From contig NZ_QPIX01000004.1 in assembly GCF_003337715.1 (NCBI RefSeq), positions 124,001 through 188,000 on the forward strand: a stretch of 64,000 bases of DNA, given 5' to 3'. The stretch comes from Ciceribacter lividus. Lineage in GTDB: Bacteria > Pseudomonadota > Alphaproteobacteria > Rhizobiales > Rhizobiaceae. The position numbers and the translations under genes are program-made. Under the pieces are notes generated by a model that ran no database searches, was not told the DNA's origin, and worked only from the letters and a program-made list of their open reading frames with translations. Below are positions 19,528 to 28,907 of the stretch, in pieces. Within the stretch, counting starts at the first letter, position 1. Every line of letters begins with the position of its first letter.

Positions 19528-20193
19528 ATGCTCAAGAAAATTGCCGTCCTGGCCCTCGCGACGACCTATCTTTCCGCTTGCACCACCACCGATCCGTACA
19601 CCGGCGAACAGAAGATGTCGAACACCGCAGGCGGTGCGATGCTGGGTGCCGCTGCAGGCGCCCTCGGCGGCCTTGCCATCGGTGGCGGTGGTCGCGAAGG
19701 CCGGAACGCCGCGCTGATCGGTGCGGGCATCGGTGCTCTCGCAGGTGGCGCGATCGGCAACTATATGGATCGCCAGGAAGCCGAGCTTCGGGCGCAGCTT
19801 CAGGGTACCGGCATTTCGGTGACCCGCATGGGCGACCGGATCATCCTCAATATGCCGTCGAACATCACGTTTGCGACAGACCAGGACGCGGTGATGCCGC
19901 AGTTCTACCCGACGCTCAATTCGGTCGCGATCGTGTTGCGCAAGTTCGATCGCACGTTGATCGACGTCAACGGCCATACCGACTCGACCGGTAGCCTCGC
20001 CCACAATCAGGCGCTGTCCGAACGTCGCGCCATGTCGGTCGCGAGTTACCTGAACTCGCAGGGGATCGATCCCCGCCGCGTCTCATCGTTGGGTTTTGGC
20101 CCGAGCCAGCCGATCGCCTCGAACGCGACGCCGGATGGCCGTGCCCAAAACCGTCGTGTTGAGATCCAGATCGCGCCGATCACAGCGGGTTGA
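19528..20193 (+). CDS. OmpA-family outer-membrane lipoprotein (YiaD-like)
   Basis: Lipoprotein of 221 residues that should tether the outer membrane to peptidoglycan. The signal ends in a lipobox with LSAC at residues 15-18. A glycine-zipper segment (AMLGAAAGALGGLAIGGGG and AALIGAGIGALAGGAIGNYM) follows, then an OmpA C-terminal domain with the peptidoglycan-binding core VNGHTDSTGSLAHNQALSERRA and NRRVEIQI. The ATG at 19528 is used, behind TTGGAG; a GTG 12 bases earlier would add four residues and lacks a ribosome site. Confidence 0.9.
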   Translation: MLKKIAVLALATTYLSACTTTDPYTGEQKMSNTAGGAMLGAAAGALGGLAIGGGGREGRNAALIGAGIGALAGGAIGNYMDRQEAELRAQLQGTGISVTRMGDRIILNMPSNITFATDQDAVMPQFYPTLNSVAIVLRKFDRTLIDVNGHTDSTGSLAHNQALSERRAMSVASYLNSQGIDPRRVSSLGFGPSQPIASNATPDGRAQNRRVEIQIAPITAG

Positions 20194-20214
20194 TTGGCGG
20201 GCATTTTGTCGTTT

Positions 20215-20249
20215 AAGGCGCCGCTTCCGGACCGGACGGCGCCTTTTTC
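20215..20249. terminator. Terminator after the OmpA lipoprotein gene
   Basis: AAGGCGCCG pairs with CGGCGCCTT and is followed by a T-run. It lies between convergent genes, and A-rich sequence on the other side makes it plausible in both directions. Confidence 0.85.
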
Positions 20250-20257
20250 GTTTTCAG

Positions 20258-20899
20258 TCACAAACGTGCAGTCAGCAGTTTCACGCCGGCGGCACAGAAG
20301 AGTGCCGCCATCGCGCCGTCGATCCAGCGACGTGCGGCCCGGTAGGCATTGAGAGCGCCTTCGGTCGAGAAGAGCAGGGCGTAGCCGGTGAACACCGTCA
20401 GGCCGGTCAGAAGGCAGCCGCCGACAATGATCGCAACGGCGCTTGCAGGAGCATTTGCCGGCAGCCCAAGCGAGATGATCGCGACCCAGGCAAAGATTGC
20501 CTTGGGGTTCGTGAGGTGTATGGCGTAGCCCCGCAGGAATACCTGTCTCGAGTTCTGCTGCTTGTTCATCGCCCGGGTGCTCGGCGTTTCCTCTTTTCGG
20601 AGGGCGGAGCGCAAAGCCTTGTAGCCAAGATAGAGAAGATAGAAGCCGCCGGCGATCTTCAAGGCGTAGAGAAGTTCAGCGTAGGTCTGAAGGACGGCCG
20701 CCAGTCCTAGCGCGGCAGCGACAGCCCACGTGAATGAACCCGCGAAGACTCCGGCGGCGAGCGTGAGGCCCGTCTTTCTGCCGCCGCTGATCGAGGCGGC
20801 GATGATGGCCATGACCGCGGGGCCGGGGCTGATCACCGCAACGAGATAGATGGTGTAGGCGGCCGCAACCTGCGACCAATGCTGCAAGACGAGATCCAT
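20258..20899 (-). CDS. LysE/RhtB-family amino-acid exporter
   Basis: Six-helix inner-membrane exporter of 213 residues. The family signature is near the N-terminus (AVISPGPAVMAIIAASISGG), with NPKAIFAWVAIISLGLP in the second half. The ATG at 20899 has AGGGAGG upstream; a nine-residue longer frame is not used. Family members expel amino acids or homoserine lactones; the cargo here is unknown. It is encoded just downstream of hisC on the same strand. Confidence 0.88.
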   Translation of the reverse strand: MDLVLQHWSQVAAAYTIYLVAVISPGPAVMAIIAASISGGRKTGLTLAAGVFAGSFTWAVAAALGLAAVLQTYAELLYALKIAGGFYLLYLGYKALRSALRKEETPSTRAMNKQQNSRQVFLRGYAIHLTNPKAIFAWVAIISLGLPANAPASAVAIIVGGCLLTGLTVFTGYALLFSTEGALNAYRAARRWIDGAMAALFCAAGVKLLTARL

Positions 20900-20986
20900 G
20901 ACGCCTCCCTGTATGCTATAGCGCACCGGTTGGCGATCATTACAGAAAACGCTTGCAAAGCAATCCGGGGATGGTTGATCTGAAGA

Positions 20987-22042
20987 TCAGAGGAGGCCGT
21001 CGATCGCTTCGATCAGGCGTCGGCATTCCTCCTCCGTGCCGATCGATATCCGCAGGAAATCGGCGATGCGCGGCTTGGCGAAGTGCCGGACGAGGACTGC
21101 TCTTTCCCGGAGCCCTGCGGCAAGCTCGGCGCCTCTGCGTCCGGGCAGGCGGGCGAATACAAAATTCGCCTGCGACGACAATACCTCGAAACCGCGTTCC
21201 TGCAGCTGCCTTGTCAGCGTGGCACGGTTTGCCATCACCTTGCCGCGGCTTTCCTCGAACCATGCCTCATCATCGATCGCGGCACAGGCGGCAGCCTGGG
21301 CGAGCGTGTCCAGCGGATAGGAGTTGAAACTGTCTTTCATTCGTTCGAGCGCTTCGATCAGGGGGCGCTGCCCGATCGCAAAGCCGATGCGGAGCCCGGC
21401 AAGCGCCCACGATTTTGAAAACGTCTGAACGACCAGGAGGTTCTCGAAGTGCGGCACGAGCGATACGGCGCTTTCACCGCCGAAGTCGATATAGGCCTCA
21501 TCGATCACCACCACCTGGTCCGGATGCGCTGCGAGGAGGCGTTCAATCTCCGGGAGCGGAAGGCCGATACCCGTCGGGGCATTCGGATTGGGAAGGATGA
21601 TTGCCCCGCAGGGGACATCGTAATCCTCGATGACGACGTCGAATTTCTCGCGCACGGGAATGATGCGGGTCTCGATGTCGTAAAGCTTCGCATAGGTCGG
21701 ATAGAAGCTGTAGGTGATGTCCGGGAAAAGCAGCGGCGCATCGTGTTTCAGCAGACTAGCGAAAACGAACGCGAGGACCTCGTCCGAACCGTTGCCGACG
21801 AAAACCTCGTCTGCGGCCACGCCGTTATGACGGGCGATGCTCTCACGAAGCCGACGGGCGGTCGGATCGGGATAGCGACGCAGATCCGCGGTCGCCGCGT
21901 GTCTGATCGCCTCCAGAGCTTTCGGCGAGGGACCGTAGGGGTTCTCGTTGGTGTTCAGCTTGACGAGGTTAGGAATGGCCGGCTGTTCGCCGGCGACATA
22001 AGGCTCGAGTAGCGAGACGATCGGCGACCAGTACTTGCTCAT
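20987..22042 (-). CDS. hisC: Histidinol-phosphate aminotransferase
   Basis: PLP enzyme of 351 residues catalysing the transamination step of histidine synthesis; many members also act on aromatic amino acids. The substrate cap KLNTNENPYGPSP, the cofactor region NGSDEVLAFVF, NPNAPTG, DEAYIDF, and the Schiff-base lysine in TFSKSWALAGLRIGF (near residue 209) are all present. It is not next to other his genes: its operon partner is a prenyl diphosphate synthase whose stop is one base away. Rhizobia carry several HisC paralogues, so an aromatic role is possible. Confidence 0.9.
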   Translation of the reverse strand: MSKYWSPIVSLLEPYVAGEQPAIPNLVKLNTNENPYGPSPKALEAIRHAATADLRRYPDPTARRLRESIARHNGVAADEVFVGNGSDEVLAFVFASLLKHDAPLLFPDITYSFYPTYAKLYDIETRIIPVREKFDVVIEDYDVPCGAIILPNPNAPTGIGLPLPEIERLLAAHPDQVVVIDEAYIDFGGESAVSLVPHFENLLVVQTFSKSWALAGLRIGFAIGQRPLIEALERMKDSFNSYPLDTLAQAAACAAIDDEAWFEESRGKVMANRATLTRQLQERGFEVLSSQANFVFARLPGRRGAELAAGLRERAVLVRHFAKPRIADFLRISIGTEEECRRLIEAIDGLL

Positions 22043-22043
22043 T

Positions 22044-22958
22044 TCAGCTCTTCCTGTTGGCCACGAAGCGTGCTGCTTCGATCAGCATGGCGGCGCGGGC
22101 TCCATAGGGTGCAAGCAGGGCTTCGGCTTCACTCACCAGTCGTTCAAGCTCTGCCTCCGCCCAGGCTTGCCCCTTGAGGCTCGCAAGCGTCGCCTTGCCT
22201 CGCGCTGCATCCTTGCCGGTCGCCTTGCCCATGGTTGCGGCATCGGCGGTGAGATCGAGCAGGTCGTCGGCGATCTGGAATGCGCGGCCGATCACTTCGC
22301 CGAAGCGACGGATTTGCCGGCGATCGGTCTGGGATGCACCGGAAAGGATAGCACCGGCCTCACACGCGAAGCGCAGGAGTGCGCCCGTCTTCATTGCCTG
22401 CAGAGTGACGATGCCGTCCTCGTCTGGTCTTTGCCTTTCCGCGGCGAGATCGAGAGCCTGACCGCCGGCCATGCCGCCCAACCCGGCAGCGCGGGCAAGC
22501 GCCAGGACCAGCTCGGTTTTTGCGCGATCAGGCAGCGCTGTCTCCGGTGCCGCGATGATGTCAAAGGCGTAGGTGAGGAGACTGTCGCCCGCCAGGATGG
22601 CCGTCGCTTCATCGAAGGCGATGTGCACGGTCGGCAGACCGCGCCGCATGTCGTCGTCGTCCATCGCCGGCAGATCGTCGTGAACCAGCGAGTAGCAGTG
22701 CAAGCATTCGAGGGCCGCGCCGACGCGTAGCGCTGCCTCGCTCTGACCTCCGAAGAGCGCGGCACTCGCGGTCACCAGGAAGGGTCGGAGGCGCTTTCCA
22801 CCGTTCAGCACCGCGTGACGCATCGCCTCAAGCAGGTGAAGGGGGCGTGCGACCTCGCCGGCAAGCGGTTGCTCCTCTAGCAGTGAGGACAGCAGACGTT
22901 CCGTTTCGACGGCGATTTCGCGCAGATGTGTTTCGAACGTAGAGGTCGAGAGAGCCAT
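22044..22958 (-). CDS. ispA: Polyprenyl (farnesyl/geranyl) diphosphate synthase
   Basis: Short-chain trans-prenyltransferase of 304 residues. It condenses isopentenyl diphosphate with allylic diphosphates, feeding undecaprenyl, ubiquinone and related lipids. The first aspartate-rich motif is HDDLPAMDDDDMRRG and the second is QIADDLLD; GGKRLRP near residue 55 binds the diphosphate. The two-residue insertion in the first motif and overall length fit bacterial farnesyl diphosphate synthase. The ATG at 22958 is preferred; an upstream in-frame ATG would add 28 residues without family similarity. Confidence 0.9.
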   Translation of the reverse strand: MALSTSTFETHLREIAVETERLLSSLLEEQPLAGEVARPLHLLEAMRHAVLNGGKRLRPFLVTASAALFGGQSEAALRVGAALECLHCYSLVHDDLPAMDDDDMRRGLPTVHIAFDEATAILAGDSLLTYAFDIIAAPETALPDRAKTELVLALARAAGLGGMAGGQALDLAAERQRPDEDGIVTLQAMKTGALLRFACEAGAILSGASQTDRRQIRRFGEVIGRAFQIADDLLDLTADAATMGKATGKDAARGKATLASLKGQAWAEAELERLVSEAEALLAPYGARAAMLIEAARFVANRKS

Positions 22959-23127
22959 GGCGGTTCTTTGGCACGCAAGCCCGTAGGTGGCAACGGCTTT
23001 TACGCGGAAAATGCGGGCGAATGGCGTGCGCGGACTGGCCAATTTCCAAGAGGGAAGCTAAGAGAAAAGGCTCTTGCAGTCTTGGACACAGTCACTTTTG
23101 GTGGAACAGAGCGACATCGGAGAAATT

Positions 23128-23832
23128 ATGGCGGATGCGCCCGACCGCGCTCGCTCCGGCTTGCCTGTTGTAAAGAAGATCGCCGTGGTTCTCGTCGGGC
23201 TTTTGCTGCTGCCGTATCTTCTCATCCTGCTCTATCGCCCAAGCGTCGTGCATCCTGTTTCCACGCTTATGCTTGCGGACCTTTTTCTCCTGCGCGGCTA
23301 TGACCGTGAATGGGTGGCTTTCGAAGACATCTCACCGAACCTGGTGCGGGCCGTCATGATGTCCGAAGACGGGCAGTTCTGCTCGCATTACGGCGTCGAC
23401 TGGGGGCAGATGAAGGCAGTCGTGGACGACGCACTCTCCGGCGAAGCGACCCGTGGCGCCAGCACAATCCCGATGCAGACCGTCAAGAACCTGTTCCTGT
23501 GGAACAGCCGCTCCTTCGTGCGCAAAGGACTCGAGGTGCCGCTTGCGATCACGGCGGATTATCTCTGGTCGAAGAAGCGGGTTATGGAGATTTATCTGAA
23601 CATCGCCGAGTGGGGTCCAGGGATCTACGGGATCGGTGCCGCCGCACGGCATCACTTCAAGGTGCCGGCATCGAAGCTTTCGGCCCGCCAATCGGCGCTG
23701 CTGGCCGTCTCCCTGCCAAATCCCATCGATCGCGTCGCCAGCCGCCCGAGCGGTAGCATGAAACGCCTTGCGGCGGTGGTCGATCGTCGCGCCAAGCGTT
23801 CGGGTGCATATATCACTTGTCTTTATGACTGA
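23128..23832 (+). CDS. mtgA: Monofunctional peptidoglycan glycosyltransferase
   Basis: Membrane-anchored family-51 transglycosylase (234 residues) that polymerises lipid II into glycan strands. One N-terminal helix ([20 protein letters not shown]) precedes the catalytic domain. Conserved motifs are [13 protein letters not shown] with the catalytic glutamate, [25 protein letters not shown], and [20 protein letters not shown]. The ATG at 23128 has GGAG at proper spacing; a 5' extended frame is rejected. It is divergent from ispA, whose product supplies the undecaprenyl carrier precursor. Confidence 0.94.
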   Translation: MADAPDRARSGLPVVKKIAVVLVGLLLLPYLLILLYRPSVVHPVSTLMLADLFLLRGYDREWVAFEDISPNLVRAVMMSEDGQFCSHYGVDWGQMKAVVDDALSGEATRGASTIPMQTVKNLFLWNSRSFVRKGLEVPLAITADYLWSKKRVMEIYLNIAEWGPGIYGIGAAARHHFKVPASKLSARQSALLAVSLPNPIDRVASRPSGSMKRLAAVVDRRAKRSGAYITCLYD

Positions 23833-23908
23833 CTTTCCAAAGATTCGTTGGTGCGTGTCCGTGATGGTCTTTAAGGTCCCGTCGGTCACAATCTGGCGGA
23901 GTTAGCGT

Positions 23909-24556
23909 ATGGACAGGTTCATTCTCTACATCGGCAACAAGAATTACTCGTCCTGGTCCTTCCGTCCGTGGATGGCCCTGACTGGATGCGGCATCGATTT
24001 CGAGGAGCGGCTCATCCCGTTCGATTTCGACGCCGGCAACCCCAGAATCCGCGAGATTTCCCCGACCGGCCGGGTTCCCGTTCTCTATCACGGCGACATC
24101 TGTGTTTGGGAATCGCTGGCGATCATCGAATACGCCGCCGAAATCTTCCCGGATGCCGGAATTTGGCCAACGGCTCGCCGGGACCGGGCGGTCGCGCGCT
24201 CGGTTTCCATGGAGATGCTGTCCGGTTTTCGTGCCTTGCGAAATGCCTGTCCGATGAACATGCGGCGCAAGCAGGCGGCGTTGCACGTTTCCGACGACGT
24301 TCGCGCCGATGTCGAACGGATCGAAACGATCTGGCGCGAATTGCGTACGGCCTCCGGTGGGCCGTTCCTCTTCGGGGCCTTCTCGGCGGCAGACGCGATG
24401 TTTGCGCCGGTCGTCAATCGCTTCGACATTTATGATCTGGTGCACGACAAGGATACGCTTGCCTACATGGCGACCGTCAAATCCCATCCGGCATGGGTAG
24501 AGTGGCAAACGGCTGCCGTCTCGGAGCCGTGGGTGGTCGCCGAAGACGAGGTCTGA
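23909..24556 (+). CDS. Glutathione S-transferase family protein
   Basis: Soluble 215-residue protein with an N-terminal thioredoxin fold (LYIGNKNYSSWSFRPWMAL; cis-proline loop GRVPVLYHG; ESLAIIEYAAE at the glutathione gamma-glutamyl site) and an all-helical C-terminal domain (FLFGAFSAADAMFAPVV). The SSWS stretch supplies candidate catalytic serines. The best-known relatives are the GSTs related to maleylacetoacetate isomerase and YfcF, but the substrate is not readable. Confidence 0.88.
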   Translation: MDRFILYIGNKNYSSWSFRPWMALTGCGIDFEERLIPFDFDAGNPRIREISPTGRVPVLYHGDICVWESLAIIEYAAEIFPDAGIWPTARRDRAVARSVSMEMLSGFRALRNACPMNMRRKQAALHVSDDVRADVERIETIWRELRTASGGPFLFGAFSAADAMFAPVVNRFDIYDLVHDKDTLAYMATVKSHPAWVEWQTAAVSEPWVVAEDEV

Positions 24557-24616
24557 AAGACGGTTCCCCCGGCTACCGCAGGAAAAAATGAATTCGGGGA
24601 CTGGTCAAGGGCGCGC

Positions 24617-24622
24617 TTGACA
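24617..24622 (+). promoter_or_regulatory. Possible -35 box of rpmF
   Basis: A perfect TTGACA stands about 100 bases before the rpmF start. The corresponding -10 is not clear (TTCCGA at 17-base spacing), so the promoter assignment is tentative. Confidence 0.3.
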
Positions 24623-24718
24623 TGTATAAGCCGCCCAAATTCCGATACTGAGACGTGTGATCTTCGGCTCCGGTTCCAGCCGACCTGCATGTCTTGCCCG
24701 TCAAGTGGAGTAGTTGAA

Positions 24719-24904
24719 ATGGCTGTACCGAAAAGAAAAACAAGCCCGTCGAAGCGCGGTATGCGCCGTTCTGCCGACGCGATCAAGGCCCCGACCTATG
24801 TCGAAGACAAGAACTCCGGCGAACTGCGCCGTCCGCACCATATCGATCTGAAGACCGGTATGTATCGCGGTCGTCAGGTTCTGACGCCGAAGGAAAACGC
24901 ATAA
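24719..24904 (+). CDS. rpmF: 50S ribosomal protein L32
   Basis: Small basic ribosomal protein of 61 residues. The start [20 protein letters not shown] and the [16 protein letters not shown] tail are diagnostic of bacterial L32. It belongs to the alphaproteobacterial zinc-free form, as no CxxC pairs are present. GTGGAG precedes the ATG. A strong terminator follows 25 bases after the stop, so it is probably a single-gene unit. Confidence 0.97.
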   Translation: MAVPKRKTSPSKRGMRRSADAIKAPTYVEDKNSGELRRPHHIDLKTGMYRGRQVLTPKENA

Positions 24905-24929
24905 GCCATAGTATTTATGTGTTTTGACG

Positions 24930-24953
24930 AAGGCCGGCGAAAGCCGGCCTTTT
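24930..24953 (+). terminator. rpmF terminator
   Basis: AAGGCCGGC / GCCGGCCTT with a GAAA tetraloop is followed by TTGCTTTTG. It is a textbook intrinsic terminator. Confidence 0.93.
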
Positions 24954-25045
24954 GCTTTTGTGAAGGGGCGTATTTTGTCAGAACCTCTGATCGTCTATGA
25001 CATCGTTGAACGATGCCGATGCGGCTTTATTTTCGAGGTGCCGAG

Positions 25046-25453
25046 ATGCTGACTGCCATTCCGCTGATGATCGTGCCTCTCGCACTCTATAATCTCGCAC
25101 TGATCGGAACCTTCGGCGGCGGAGGGGTAGCGGGCCTTTCGCAGGTGGTGCTGGCGTTACCCATGCTCTCCGGCGCGACATGGATTATGTCGGCGGCGGA
25201 TATTCTCATCCTGGTGGCACTGGTGCTTCTATTCGCGGAAATCCTCAAGTCGACACGCAATGGGTCGGGCGCGCTCCTCAACCACATCCTGTCGATGCTG
25301 GTCTTCGTGGCCTTCCTGGTGGAATTTCTGCTGGTGCGCGATGCCGCCACGCAGGTTTTTTTCGTTCTCCTGACGATCGCCTTCATCGACGTCGTCGGAG
25401 GATTTGTGATTTCGGTCCGGTCTGCCGGTCGCGACGTGTCCATCGGGCTGTAA
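25046..25453 (+). CDS. Small integral membrane protein, unknown function
   Basis: A 135-residue protein with about four membrane segments: AIPLMIVPLALYNLALIG, a second around VLALPMLSGATW leading into SAADILILVALVLLFAEIL, LNHILSMLVFVAFLVEFLLV, and VFFVLLTIAFIDVVGGFVI. I do not recognise a named family with certainty. The ATG at 25046 follows GAGGTG and is preferred over an upstream ATG. It converges on phaR with 32 bases between the genes. Confidence 0.7.
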   Translation: MLTAIPLMIVPLALYNLALIGTFGGGGVAGLSQVVLALPMLSGATWIMSAADILILVALVLLFAEILKSTRNGSGALLNHILSMLVFVAFLVEFLLVRDAATQVFFVLLTIAFIDVVGGFVISVRSAGRDVSIGL

Positions 25454-25485
25454 GCCGCAGACGAATTCCGTCGCTGCTCAAGCCG

Positions 25486-26061
25486 TCAGAGGCTGTCCAG
25501 CTTGTTCTGGAGATTACGGAGCTGTTCCTTCAGCTCGTCGATGTCCTTCGATTCGGCTTTTTTCGTTTCCTTCGGCGGCTGCGGTGACAGGAACGGCGAG
25601 AACATCTGCATGGCCTGGTGGAACATTTCGGTGTTGCGCTTCACCTGTTCCTCCATCAGTTGCATCGGAGCCTGCAGGTTCTTCGACAGCGGACTCTCCC
25701 CGAAAGCGCGCGTCATCTGCTCGCGCATCTGAGTCTGCTGTTCGCTGAAAGCCTTCATCGAATGTTCCAGAAAGCTTGGAACCACCATTTGCATCTGATC
25801 GCCGTAGTAGGAGATCAGTTGGCGCAGGAACGAAATCGGCAGCAGGGTATTGCCGGTTTTTGACTCCTGTTCGAAGATTATCTGGGTCAGGACGGAGTGG
25901 GTGATGTCCTCTCCTGTCTTGGCGTCCTGGACGACGAATTCCTCGCCTCGCTTCACCATCTTCGCCAGATCGTCCAGCGTCACATAGGTGCTGGTTCCGG
26001 TGTTGTAGAGACGTCGATTGGCGTATTTCTTGATGGTGACTTCGCCGTCGGCTTTAGCCAT
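25486..26061 (-). CDS. phaR: Polyhydroxyalkanoate synthesis repressor
   Basis: DNA- and granule-binding regulator of PHB accumulation, 191 residues. The N-terminal PHB/PHA DNA-binding domain is clear (IKKYANRRLYNTGTSTYVTLDDLAKMVKRGEEF and DAKTGEDITHSVLTQIIFEQE). A central amphipathic region follows (FLRQLISYYGDQMQMVVPSFLEHSMKAF), and the C-terminus is a charged coiled coil (DIDELKEQLRNLQNKL). It is divergent from phbA-phbB, as in other rhizobia, where it is also called AniA. It probably represses phasin and PHB genes until granules titrate it away. Confidence 0.95.
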   Translation of the reverse strand: MAKADGEVTIKKYANRRLYNTGTSTYVTLDDLAKMVKRGEEFVVQDAKTGEDITHSVLTQIIFEQESKTGNTLLPISFLRQLISYYGDQMQMVVPSFLEHSMKAFSEQQTQMREQMTRAFGESPLSKNLQAPMQLMEEQVKRNTEMFHQAMQMFSPFLSPQPPKETKKAESKDIDELKEQLRNLQNKLDSL

Positions 26062-26299
26062 TTCGTTCTCCACCCCATTGAACATGCGCAGATTTCTCTT
26101 CCCGAAGCAAATCTAAGCCCAAAAGAAGGGCGGTGACAATCTCTTTGTGCGTTGCAGAAGCGACACCCCGCGTCCCAGGCGGAGTTTCACTTTATGCGTG
26201 TCTTCAATGGAAGATCGAGGAAGGCATGCTTGCCGTTTGACTCCGGTCGATAGCTTTGCCAGTTTGGTCACAAACCGGAACATAAGCGAGGACACATCC

Positions 26300-27481
26300 A
26301 TGAGCAGTTCGTCAGTCGTCATTGCCAGTGCAGCTCGGACCGCCGTTGGTTCCTTCAACGGTGCATTCGCGAACGTGCCGGCGCACGAGCTCGGTGCCGT
26401 CGCGATCAAAGGTGCTCTTGAACGCGCCGGCGTAGACCCCAAGGAGGTCGACGAAGTCATCCTCGGTCAGGTTCTATCGGCAGGCCAGGGCCAGAATCCG
26501 GCGCGCCAGGCAGCGATGAAGGCGGGAATTCCTCAGGAAGCAACGGCTTGGGGACTCAATCAGCTTTGCGGCTCTGGCTTGCGTGCGGTTGCCGTCGGCA
26601 TGCAGCAGATCGTCACCGGCGACGCGACCATCATCGTTGCCGGCGGCCAGGAGTCTATGTCCATGGCACCCCACTGCGCCCATCTTAGAGGGGGCGTGAA
26701 GATGGGCGACATGAAGATGATCGACACGATGATCAAGGACGGCCTCACTGATGCCTTCTACGGCTATCACATGGGTAACACCGCCGAGAATATCGCCCGT
26801 CAGTGGCAGCTCTCGCGTGATGAACAGGACCACTTTGCGGTTGCATCGCAGAACAAGGCGGAAGCCGCGCAGAAGGCCGGACGCTTCGCCGACGAAATCG
26901 TTCCGGTGACGGTGTCGTCACGCAAGGGCGATGTCGTCGTCGATGCCGACGAGTACATCCGTATGGGGGCGACCCTCGACGGTATGGCCAAGCTGAAGCC
27001 GGCCTTCGACAAGGAAGGTTCGGTGACGGCGGGCAATGCTTCCGGCATCAATGACGGTGCTGCTGCTGCGCTTCTGATGACGGAGGCGGAAGCGACCCGC
27101 CGCGGAATCACGCCACTTGTGCGCATTGCGTCCTGGGCAACGGCGGGCGTCGATCCGCAGGTCATGGGCACCGGACCGATCCCTGCCTCACGCAAGGCCC
27201 TGCAGAAGGCCGGTTGGAGCGTTTCCGATCTGGATCTGGTCGAGGCGAATGAAGCCTTTGCAGCCCAGGCTTGTGCGGTCAACAAGGATCTCGGCTGGGA
27301 TACTTCGATCGTCAACGTCAATGGCGGTGCGATTGCGATCGGCCATCCGATCGGCGCCTCCGGCGCCCGCATCCTGAATACGCTTGTCTTCGAGATGAAG
27401 CGGCGTGGCGCGAAGAAGGGGCTTGCCACGCTCTGCATTGGCGGCGGCATGGGCATTGCCATGTGCCTGGAAGCCTTCTGA
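26300..27481 (+). CDS. phbA: Acetyl-CoA acetyltransferase (beta-ketothiolase)
   Basis: First enzyme of PHB synthesis; it condenses two acetyl-CoA to acetoacetyl-CoA. The 393-residue length is standard. The acylated cysteine is in LCGSGL near residue 90; the acid/base pair is in [16 protein letters not shown] (His near 349) and CIGGGMG (Cys near 379). Start is the ATG at 26300; a longer frame reaches 26147 but has no homologous sequence. The 238-base region between phaR and phbA contains TGC-rich sequence around 26146-26156, where PhaR could bind, though this is only suggestive. Confidence 0.96.
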   Translation: MSSSSVVIASAARTAVGSFNGAFANVPAHELGAVAIKGALERAGVDPKEVDEVILGQVLSAGQGQNPARQAAMKAGIPQEATAWGLNQLCGSGLRAVAVGMQQIVTGDATIIVAGGQESMSMAPHCAHLRGGVKMGDMKMIDTMIKDGLTDAFYGYHMGNTAENIARQWQLSRDEQDHFAVASQNKAEAAQKAGRFADEIVPVTVSSRKGDVVVDADEYIRMGATLDGMAKLKPAFDKEGSVTAGNASGINDGAAAALLMTEAEATRRGITPLVRIASWATAGVDPQVMGTGPIPASRKALQKAGWSVSDLDLVEANEAFAAQACAVNKDLGWDTSIVNVNGGAIAIGHPIGASGARILNTLVFEMKRRGAKKGLATLCIGGGMGIAMCLEAF

Positions 27482-27550
27482 GGCGAGCGATTCGAGAGGA
27501 GACCGATAGCGGCGATCACGTACACGTCCAGCAATAGTCACATGCCACAA

Positions 27551-27570
27551 CGGTCCCGACAGAAGGACCG
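27551..27570 (+). other. Hairpin between phbA and phbB
   Basis: CGGTCC and GGACCG form a 6-bp stem with an 8-base loop in the 123-base gap. There is no T-run, so it looks like an mRNA-processing or stability element rather than a terminator. Confidence 0.35.
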
Positions 27571-27604
27571 GTGTACGATCAAATGACCTCAGAGGAGAGA
27601 GAGC

Positions 27605-28330
27605 ATGAGCAGAGTTGCGTTGGTCACCGGTGGTACGAGGGGAATTGGTGCGGCGATCTCGGTCGCCCTCAAGGGGGCGGGGTATCGCGTTGCGGCGAAC
27701 TACGCGGGCAACGAAGAGAAAGCCAAGGCGTTCGCTGACGAAACGGGAATACCGGTGTTTCGTTGGGACGTCTCCAACTACCAGGCTTGTGTGGACGGGA
27801 TCGCGGACGTCGAGGCGAAGATCGGTCCGATTGAGATACTTGTGAACAACGCCGGGATCACCCGCGACGCGATGTTCCACAAGATGACGCCGCAGCAGTG
27901 GAACGAGGTGATCAGCACCAATCTCACGGGCGTCTTCAACATGACCCATCCGGTGTGGTCCGGCATGCGCGACCGGAACTTCGGGCGTGTCATCACGATC
28001 TCCTCCATCAACGGCCAGAAGGGACAAATGGGCCAGGCCAATTACTCGGCGGCCAAGGCTGGCGACCTCGGTTTCACCAAGGCTCTTGCGCAGGAAGGCG
28101 CAGCAAAAGGCATCACGGTGAATGCGATTTGCCCCGGTTATATCGCGACCGAAATGGTACTGGCCGTCCCGGAGAAGGTGTTGAACGAGAGGATTATCCC
28201 GCAGATTCCTGTCGGCCGTCTCGGGCAGCCGGAGGAAATTGGCAGAGTCGTCGTCTTCCTCGCCTCCGACGAGGCAGGTTTCATCACGGGGTCCACGATC
28301 TCTGCCAACGGCGGGCAGTTCTTCGTCTAG
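27605..28330 (+). CDS. phbB: Acetoacetyl-CoA reductase
   Basis: NADPH-dependent SDR (241 residues) that reduces acetoacetyl-CoA to (R)-3-hydroxybutyryl-CoA, the PHB monomer. The Rossmann motif TGGTRGIG, NNAG, catalytic serine in ISSINGQKGQMGQANYSAAKAG with Tyr and Lys, and the C-terminal TGSTISANGGQF are all typical of PhaB. A good ribosome site (GAGGAGAGAG) precedes the ATG. The polymerase phaC is not in the window. Confidence 0.96.
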   Translation: MSRVALVTGGTRGIGAAISVALKGAGYRVAANYAGNEEKAKAFADETGIPVFRWDVSNYQACVDGIADVEAKIGPIEILVNNAGITRDAMFHKMTPQQWNEVISTNLTGVFNMTHPVWSGMRDRNFGRVITISSINGQKGQMGQANYSAAKAGDLGFTKALAQEGAAKGITVNAICPGYIATEMVLAVPEKVLNERIIPQIPVGRLGQPEEIGRVVVFLASDEAGFITGSTISANGGQFFV

Positions 28331-28356
28331 AGCTTTTCTGCCTTTGGCAAAACCGG

Positions 28357-28390
28357 AAGGATCGGTCTTCGCGACCGATCCTTGCTCTTG
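28357..28390 (+). terminator. Terminator after phbB
   Basis: AAGGATCGGTC / GACCGATCCTT with a short loop forms an 11-bp stem 26 bases after the stop. The tail is weak in T (GCTCTTG). The remaining sequence up to 28621 contains nothing I can assign. Confidence 0.75.
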
Positions 28391-28621
28391 TCGGATCAGC
28401 CTTCCGCCACCGGCATCCTTCGTCGGCCGAAGGCTCTGGTATCCAGAACCCGCTGTGTGCGTTTCACCTCCGGAGCTACAATATGTAGCCGTGAACAAAA
28501 CGGAAATCTCCGTGAGTCAGCGATTCGTAGCCGATTCGTTCCGGATTCATTCGACGGGTCAGAAGAACGCAAAGAAGAGGCCGGCAGACGTCTGCCGGCC
28601 GTCGGGAACCTCTCAGGTCGA

Positions 28622-28873
28622 TCAACGGCACCGCGCTTCGTAACGACGACCGTAGCGGTCACGGTAGATGCAGTAGCCTTGGCGATCCGCTTGGGCGATC
28701 AGAACGCCGGCCACACCGCCGATCACTGCACCGGCCGCCGCCCCTCCAACCGAATTGGTCGCAACTCCTCCGATCACAGCGCCGGTGGCAGCTCCGATAC
28801 CGGCACCCCGTTCCGTCGCCGTACAGGACGCGAGAGGCGCGATGAGCGCAAGGGCGAGCAATGTCTTCTTCAT
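28622..28873 (-). CDS. Glycine-zipper lipoprotein
   Basis: An 83-residue predicted lipoprotein. The signal peptide ends with a lipobox (PLASC, Cys at 17). A glycine-zipper membrane segment follows, GAGIGAATGAVIGGV and GGAAAGAVIGGVAGVLI, and then a basic, aromatic tail (YCIYRDRYGRRYEARC) with two cysteines that could pair. Similar short proteins (YMGG / OmpA glycine-zipper domains) are common in rhizobial envelopes; function is unknown. Confidence 0.8.
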   Translation of the reverse strand: MKKTLLALALIAPLASCTATERGAGIGAATGAVIGGVATNSVGGAAAGAVIGGVAGVLIAQADRQGYCIYRDRYGRRYEARCR

Positions 28874-28907
28874 CGTCAGGTTCCTTTGCTGTGTCGATCC
28901 GGAATAG